Shown one piece after another: positions 59,557-64,000 of a DNA stretch of 64,000 nt. The position numbers and the translations under genes were made by a program. Below the pieces are notes generated by a model. It had not been told where the DNA came from. It saw nothing but the letters and a program-made list of their open reading frames with translations, and did not search any database. Every line of letters starts with the position of its first letter. Within the stretch, counting starts at the first letter, position 1. Location: assembly GCF_963677315.1 (NCBI RefSeq), contig NZ_OY781939.1:186001-250000 (forward strand), in the 5' to 3' direction. Source of the DNA: an uncultured Sphaerochaeta sp. (GTDB taxonomy: Bacteria > Spirochaetota > Spirochaetia > Sphaerochaetales > Sphaerochaetaceae).

Positions 59557-60924
59557 ATGATGGTTGATGAACAAAGAATAAGGAAACTCAATACCAAACC
59601 AACACTGCATGAAAAGCCGTATGTTGTGTATTGGATGCAGGCATCCGGGAGGGTGTATCAGAATGAAGCACTCTCGTTTGCAATAGAGACGGCAAATTCC
59701 CTTAAGAAACCGTTGGTTGTCTATTTTGGAATCACTCCACATTTTGCAGGAGCCTCAGCCCGTCACTACCGCTTCATGCTGGAAGGTATTCGGGAGGTGG
59801 AGAAGGAGTTGCAGGAGCGTTCCATACCCTTGCTTGTCTCTTCTTTTGGGGTAGTGGAAGGTTTGGAAAAGCTTCAATCAAGCATTGCCTGTCTTATAGT
59901 CGACAGGGCATACACCACCATTGAACGTTCTTGGAGAAAGGAGGTTTCCTCGCTCCTTGCATGTACCATCTATGAGGTAGAGACAAATGTTGTGGTGCCC
60001 ATTGACGCGGTGAGTGATAAGGAAGAGTACTCTGCAGCAACCCTGAGAAGAAAGATTGAACCCATGATCTCCTACTTTGCGCAGGAGATCCAGATACCAG
60101 AGTTCATGGTGAAGAGCCGGTCCTATGACTTCCCCTTTGATTCAGCTGATCTTGGGGATATTCCATTGCTTCTTGAATCCCTGGGGATAGAACAGAAGGG
60201 TAGTTCGGTTTTGCCTTTACAAGGGGGCAGTACTGCAGCGCTCTCTAGACTGGATGACTTCATCGAACATACCTTGGTCGGCTATGATACACAACGCAAT
60301 GATCCTGCACAGAACCACAGTAGTGGTCTCAGTGCATATCTTCATTTTGGGCAGATCAGCCCAGTTACCATCTACCACGCGGTTAAAGATCTGGATATCA
60401 GTGATGTACCGGCATTCCTGGAGCAGTTGATCGTCAGGCGTGAACTTGCCTATAACTTTGTTGCTTTCAACCCATTCTACGATCAGTATGAGGGGCTTCC
60501 CTCCTGGGCGAGGAAGAGCTTGGAGGCGCATGAGGCCGACCCAAGACCTGTTACCTACCGCTATGAAGAGTTGGAAAGGGGAGAGACCCATGACCCCTAC
60601 TGGAATGCAGCACAGAAGGAGTTGGTTCTATTGGGTCGAATGCACAACTACCTGAGGATGTACTGGGGGAAAAAGATCCTCGAGTGGAGCCCGACTCCCA
60701 AGCAGGGATTTTCCTGGGCACTGAAACTCAATAATACCTACCAGGCAGATGGACGTGATCCAAATGGGTATGCCGGTGTTGCCTGGTGTTTCGGCAAGCA
60801 TGACCGTCCATGGGTTGAACGACCCATATTCGGAAATATCCGCTACATGAATGACAAGGGGCTGGAGCGAAAATTCAACATGAAAGCCTATCTCCAGCGG
60901 ATTGAGGCAGAGACATCCTCCTAG
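59557..60924 (+). CDS. phr: Class II deoxyribodipyrimidine photolyase
   Basis: 455 residues. Class II features: YVVYWMQASGRVYQNEALSFAIETA at the N-terminus, the PIDAVSDKEEYSAATLRRKIEP segment, FLEQLIVRRELAYNF, and the FAD-binding C-terminal part with LLGRMHNYLRMYWGKKILEWSPTP, LNNTYQADGRDPNGYAGVAWCFGKHDRPW and IRYMNDKGL. It repairs UV-made cyclobutane dimers with blue light. The ATG at 59557 (or 59560) fits the family; the hydrophobic open frame upstream to 59494 is spurious. It converges on the error-prone polymerase gene with a 4-base overlap. Confidence 0.93.
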   Translation: MMVDEQRIRKLNTKPTLHEKPYVVYWMQASGRVYQNEALSFAIETANSLKKPLVVYFGITPHFAGASARHYRFMLEGIREVEKELQERSIPLLVSSFGVVEGLEKLQSSIACLIVDRAYTTIERSWRKEVSSLLACTIYEVETNVVVPIDAVSDKEEYSAATLRRKIEPMISYFAQEIQIPEFMVKSRSYDFPFDSADLGDIPLLLESLGIEQKGSSVLPLQGGSTAALSRLDDFIEHTLVGYDTQRNDPAQNHSSGLSAYLHFGQISPVTIYHAVKDLDISDVPAFLEQLIVRRELAYNFVAFNPFYDQYEGLPSWARKSLEAHEADPRPVTYRYEELERGETHDPYWNAAQKELVLLGRMHNYLRMYWGKKILEWSPTPKQGFSWALKLNNTYQADGRDPNGYAGVAWCFGKHDRPWVERPIFGNIRYMNDKGLERKFNMKAYLQRIEAETSS

Positions 60925-63848
60925 GAGTCCAGTTTTCTCAGGTTCTGGACCTCTATGATGAGAGCACCCTCGTCATTTTTCACCAGCCCAAATACCAGTA
61001 GCGGCCAACGACCTGCCAGCAATGGGTAGAGACGATTGTAGAGAATCGGGAACAATACCGTCTCATAGAGTGCCGTCTCATCCTCAAAGGAGACAAAGCT
61101 CATGCTTTCTCCCGTCTTGGTCAATACCTGCTTCTGGGTTATCTGGTAGCCGATAAGTGTGACATATCGCTCTACATGCTGGTCGATCTCACAAGCCTTG
61201 ATCCGATGAACTGATCTCAGGAGGTGTGCGTAGAGGACCAGGGGATGATGATTCCTGAGGAAGCCCAAGGATGAAAACTCCCGGTGGAGCTCTTCTTCAC
61301 TGAAAGAGCGATGTACGGCAACAGGAAGCTGTTCTTTCTTGCAATAGGGGAGAGGCGTGGCAAACAGGTCTGCCTGTCCATAGGATTGATTAGCACGTGT
61401 GGTGGTAAGCAGGAGCCTGAGCTGTTCACTTCGTTTTCTCTCAGGTGCCAATGAGTCAAACGCACCAGAGGCTACCAGGGCGACCAGATCCTCCCTGTCC
61501 AGGGAGATCCGGAGGGGAACTTCTTCCAAGGTGGAGAATCTCCCTCCTTGTTTGCGTTCCTCGATAATTCGCTTCATAGCCTTTCTGCTGAGTTCAGCGA
61601 TGGCCATCAGGCCGATAATCAGGGTGTTTCCTTCTGCCCAGTACGTAATCCTGCTGATATTGATATCGGGGCCGGCTATGATAAGACCCATCCTTCTTGC
61701 CTCACTGATGTACGCCTGTGGTCGGTAATATCCCCCTTGGTTGGTCAATACAGCAGCCATGAAATGAGCCGGGTGATGGACACGGAGGTATGCACTTTGG
61801 AAGGATACCATGGCATAGCTTGCTGAGTGGGGCTTGCAAAAGGAGTAGCCATCGAAGGAGAGCATCATCAGCCAGATCTGTTCAGCAACAGGAGTGGTTA
61901 CCCCACCAGCATGGCAACCTGCAAAAAACTGGTCCCTGAATGCCTGCAACCGTTTTCCTGCGGCTTTCTTTGCGATGACCTTACGGAGTTGGTCGGCATC
62001 AGCTTGGGAAAATCCTGCCAGGGCAACGGCTGTCTTGGAGACATCTTCCTGATAACAAAGTATTCCATAGGTCTCATCGAGGATATAGGCAAGCCTGGGA
62101 TGGAGCGGTTCCCATCGTTTGCCTTTCAAGCGTTGTACGTACTCATTGATGTACTTGTTTGCTGCAGGCCGTATAATTGAGGAATGGATGACAATATGGG
62201 CAAAATCACCTCGTCCTGTTTTCTTCTGTAACTGTCTCATTGCAGGGGATTCTATGTAGAAGACACCCATCGAATTCCCACAAGCAAGTGCATTGATCGT
62301 ATCAGCATCTTCTGCAGGCTGCCAGGTTCGCTCATCGATGGATACTCCTTCTTCCCGCAGGTTCTGCAAGGTGTCACGGATGACTGCAAGGGATCGGTTG
62401 CCCAGGAGGTCGATCTTTACAAAACCTGCCTGCTCTGTTCCATCCTTCTCCCAACTCAGCAAGGGATATCCATCAGCTGAGCGAAGGATCGGGGCATAGC
62501 ACGTTACTTCTTTGGGTGTGATGACCAACCCCCCGCAGTGCATGGATATCTCTTTGGGAAGCCGGTCAAGGGCTGAGGCTATACGGACGATGGTCTGCCA
62601 CAGGGGGTCAATCAGCGCATCGACTCCCCGCATGAACAATGTCTCTTCTGCCTTGGTGATCTGTGCATCACTCAGCCCATAGCAGCGGGCTGTTTCTCGA
62701 ATTGCAGAGCGCAGGCGGAACCGGTTGTGGTTGGCCACCCTCGCACAATGATCAATGCCAAAGCGTTCAAAGACTGCAGCAAAAATCCCGTCTCGCTCAT
62801 CCCAAGCAAAGTCAACATCGATGTCCGGTGGATCCTGGCGGGAAGGCGAGAGGAATCGTTCAAAGTACAGATGATGGGCAATGGGATCCACATTGGTGAT
62901 GAAGAGACTGTAGGAGACGATGGATGCAGCTCCTGATCCCCTACCGCAGGTCCTGCTGCTCATCAGCACGATATCGTGCATCACCAGGAAATAGGGAGCA
63001 AACCCCTTTTCGTTTATGATACCCAGCTCATATTCAATGCGTTCCATGATGGCATCATTGATCTCCCCGTAGCGGTTCTCAGCTCCCTGATAGACCCGGT
63101 ACTTCAGTTCCTCTTCTGCGCTTCTCTTCTCCGTGACTGGATAGGTGGGGAAGATGAGGGAAGAGGAGAATGGGTCATACGGCTTGAGTCGTTGTACATG
63201 TTCCATGGCCTCTGGCCAGGGGGCAAAGGACTGCTCCCACTCCCTCTGCTCAAGTAAGATTCCGCCCTTTTGGCAATATTCATGTTCTGTAAGAGCACCC
63301 ACACTTGTATGAAGGGCAATGGCTCGAAGTACCTGGTGAACCTCCCTCTGACTTTCGGCGAGGAGAAATGCCCCATCAACAGCAAGAAGGGGAACAGTGA
63401 GTTTCTTCGCGGTGGTAATGATCTGCAGGGAATCTGGGCTGATTGCACCATACAGCTTGGCTCCTGTACCGGCAAGCTGGGTAAGGATTGCACTGCTTGC
63501 GGTTGCCAACACCAGCCCTTCTGAAGTTTCCTTGAGTGTAGGGAGGTATGAGAAGGAAGGGTCAAGATTCCTCTTGCTGATGAGCTTGCAGAGCAGCTCA
63601 TAGCCCCCTTGGTCCTGTACAAAGGCAAAGAGGTCTCCCGTCTTCTCGGTAAGCAGGCAAGCGCAGATAAGGGAGATTCCCCTCTCTTTTGCTGCTTCCC
63701 TATAGACAGGATACCCATAGAGGTTGTCGCGGTCCGTGATGGCTACCTGTGTTACCTGCATGGACTGTAGACGGTCGAAGAGCTCATCTACCGAAACAGG
63801 AGAGAAGAGAAGGGAGTAGGCTGTGCTCAGGGCTAGACGACTACGCAT
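60921..63848 (-). CDS. dnaE2: Error-prone DNA polymerase III alpha subunit, DnaE2 type
   Basis: 975 residues, shorter than replicative DnaE (about 1150). C-family polymerase core: GRGSGAASIVSYSL, the catalytic PDIDVDF near residue 340, a FVKIDLLGNRSL segment with the third Asp, and a C-terminal OB-like domain. The N-terminal PHP domain is degenerate: the usual HxH start is replaced by ALSTAYSLL, so no PHP nuclease is expected. The start at 63848 (ATGCGTAG) overlaps the stop of the upstream Y-family polymerase gene. DnaE2 enzymes carry out damage-induced mutagenic synthesis together with a Y-family partner. Confidence 0.9.
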   Translation of the reverse strand: MRSRLALSTAYSLLFSPVSVDELFDRLQSMQVTQVAITDRDNLYGYPVYREAAKERGISLICACLLTEKTGDLFAFVQDQGGYELLCKLISKRNLDPSFSYLPTLKETSEGLVLATASSAILTQLAGTGAKLYGAISPDSLQIITTAKKLTVPLLAVDGAFLLAESQREVHQVLRAIALHTSVGALTEHEYCQKGGILLEQREWEQSFAPWPEAMEHVQRLKPYDPFSSSLIFPTYPVTEKRSAEEELKYRVYQGAENRYGEINDAIMERIEYELGIINEKGFAPYFLVMHDIVLMSSRTCGRGSGAASIVSYSLFITNVDPIAHHLYFERFLSPSRQDPPDIDVDFAWDERDGIFAAVFERFGIDHCARVANHNRFRLRSAIRETARCYGLSDAQITKAEETLFMRGVDALIDPLWQTIVRIASALDRLPKEISMHCGGLVITPKEVTCYAPILRSADGYPLLSWEKDGTEQAGFVKIDLLGNRSLAVIRDTLQNLREEGVSIDERTWQPAEDADTINALACGNSMGVFYIESPAMRQLQKKTGRGDFAHIVIHSSIIRPAANKYINEYVQRLKGKRWEPLHPRLAYILDETYGILCYQEDVSKTAVALAGFSQADADQLRKVIAKKAAGKRLQAFRDQFFAGCHAGGVTTPVAEQIWLMMLSFDGYSFCKPHSASYAMVSFQSAYLRVHHPAHFMAAVLTNQGGYYRPQAYISEARRMGLIIAGPDINISRITYWAEGNTLIIGLMAIAELSRKAMKRIIEERKQGGRFSTLEEVPLRISLDREDLVALVASGAFDSLAPERKRSEQLRLLLTTTRANQSYGQADLFATPLPYCKKEQLPVAVHRSFSEEELHREFSSLGFLRNHHPLVLYAHLLRSVHRIKACEIDQHVERYVTLIGYQITQKQVLTKTGESMSFVSFEDETALYETVLFPILYNRLYPLLAGRWPLLVFGLVKNDEGALIIEVQNLRKLDS

Positions 63849-64000
63849 GGGCAAGTGCTGCCCCATGGGTCAGGATGCCAGGACCAAACTTATGACGCAT
63901 TCGGTCAACTGCCTGTTGCAGGGAATCAGAGCGATGCTGTGCATCGGGAAGAAAGAGGTCCAGGGTCGGGGCGAGTGGGGAGAGTTCACCTAGGGAGAGA
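63841..64000 (-). CDS. Y-family DNA polymerase (DinB/ImuB-like), C-terminal end
   Basis: Only the last 52 residues are in the window; the frame is open to base 64000. They read as a typical end of Y-family polymerases: a beta-clamp-binding-like LDLFLPD motif, then LQQAVDRMRHKFGPGILTHGAALA, which matches the closing helix and strand of DinB/UmuC relatives. The stop at 63841-63843 overlaps the dnaE2 start by 8 bases, which fixes the pair as one operon, as in the imuB-dnaE2 mutagenesis cassettes of other bacteria. Confidence 0.8.
   Translation of the reverse strand, partial: LSLGELSPLAPTLDLFLPDAQHRSDSLQQAVDRMRHKFGPGILTHGAALAHA

Noticed and set aside
1..64000. CRISPR arrays, rRNA and tRNA genes
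   Set aside because: No regularly spaced short repeats and no tRNA-like or rRNA-like stretches were noticed in the gaps between genes; a tRNAscan or CRISPR search was not run.

Overview
The window looks like chromosomal DNA of a free-living, fermentative spirochaete, most likely Sphaerochaeta or a close relative. This is an inference from the overall gene mix: many sugar, nucleoside, peptide and betaine ABC systems whose binding proteins end their signal peptide in an LFA-type site, a PocR-GGDEF-HD-GYP protein, many small lipoproteins and moderate GC. No rRNA, tRNA, CRISPR array, transposase or integrase was seen. About 53 protein genes cover most of the sequence, in short operons on both strands.

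Layout. 0-4 kb: end of a class III aminotransferase, a two-domain class II aldolase, a BCCT betaine/choline-type transporter and, overlapping it, a trypsin-fold protein that has lost its catalytic triad. 4-8 kb: an esterase, a small outer-membrane-type protein, a lipoprotein hydrolase with EF-hands and a membrane diguanylate cyclase. 8.3-13.4 kb: a sugar ABC operon (ATPase, permease, binding protein, LacI regulator) with a perfect palindromic operator. 13.4-17 kb: a short-chain dehydrogenase, an NTF2-like protein and a PocR-PAS-GGDEF-HD-GYP signalling protein. 17-23 kb: a split OsmF/OpuC-type quaternary-amine ABC system, with the binding protein in an operon with a flavin disulfide reductase and the membrane and ATPase genes divergent. 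23-25 kb: DUF3307 and SatD, probably from a leaderless mRNA. 25-30 kb: a TetR regulator divergent from an Old Yellow Enzyme/dienoyl-CoA reductase-type flavoprotein, then a CoA-disulfide-reductase fused to two rhodanese domains. 30-37 kb: lipoproteins and secreted hydrolases, including an AT-rich lipoprotein gene flanked by a 63-bp repeat of the end of the CoA-disulfide reductase gene. 37-41 kb: a ClC channel/antiporter, an unknown small protein and a second membrane GGDEF protein. 41-49.9 kb: an operon for a DeoR regulator, MTA phosphorylase, MtnA and a BMP-family nucleoside ABC transporter, preceded by an unknown secreted protein. 50-55.6 kb: a peptide-type ABC operon with fused ATPases and a strongly structured 5' leader. 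55.7-64 kb: Nudix, a lipoprotein, a DsrE protein overlapping an acetolactate-synthase-type enzyme, class II photolyase, and an error-prone DnaE2-type polymerase overlapping the end of a Y-family polymerase.

Themes. Osmoprotectant import appears twice (BCCT and OsmF-type ABC). Redox and sulfur chemistry recurs (disulfide reductase, CoADR-rhodanese, OYE, DsrE, MTA salvage). c-di-GMP signalling is represented by three proteins. The right edge is a DNA-damage block. The most unusual items are the riboswitch-like leader at 50172-50273, the 63-bp repeat around the 30-31 kb insert, the triad-less protease-fold protein, the coiled-coil tail on a sugar permease, the probable leaderless satD transcript and the DsrE/ALS pair.
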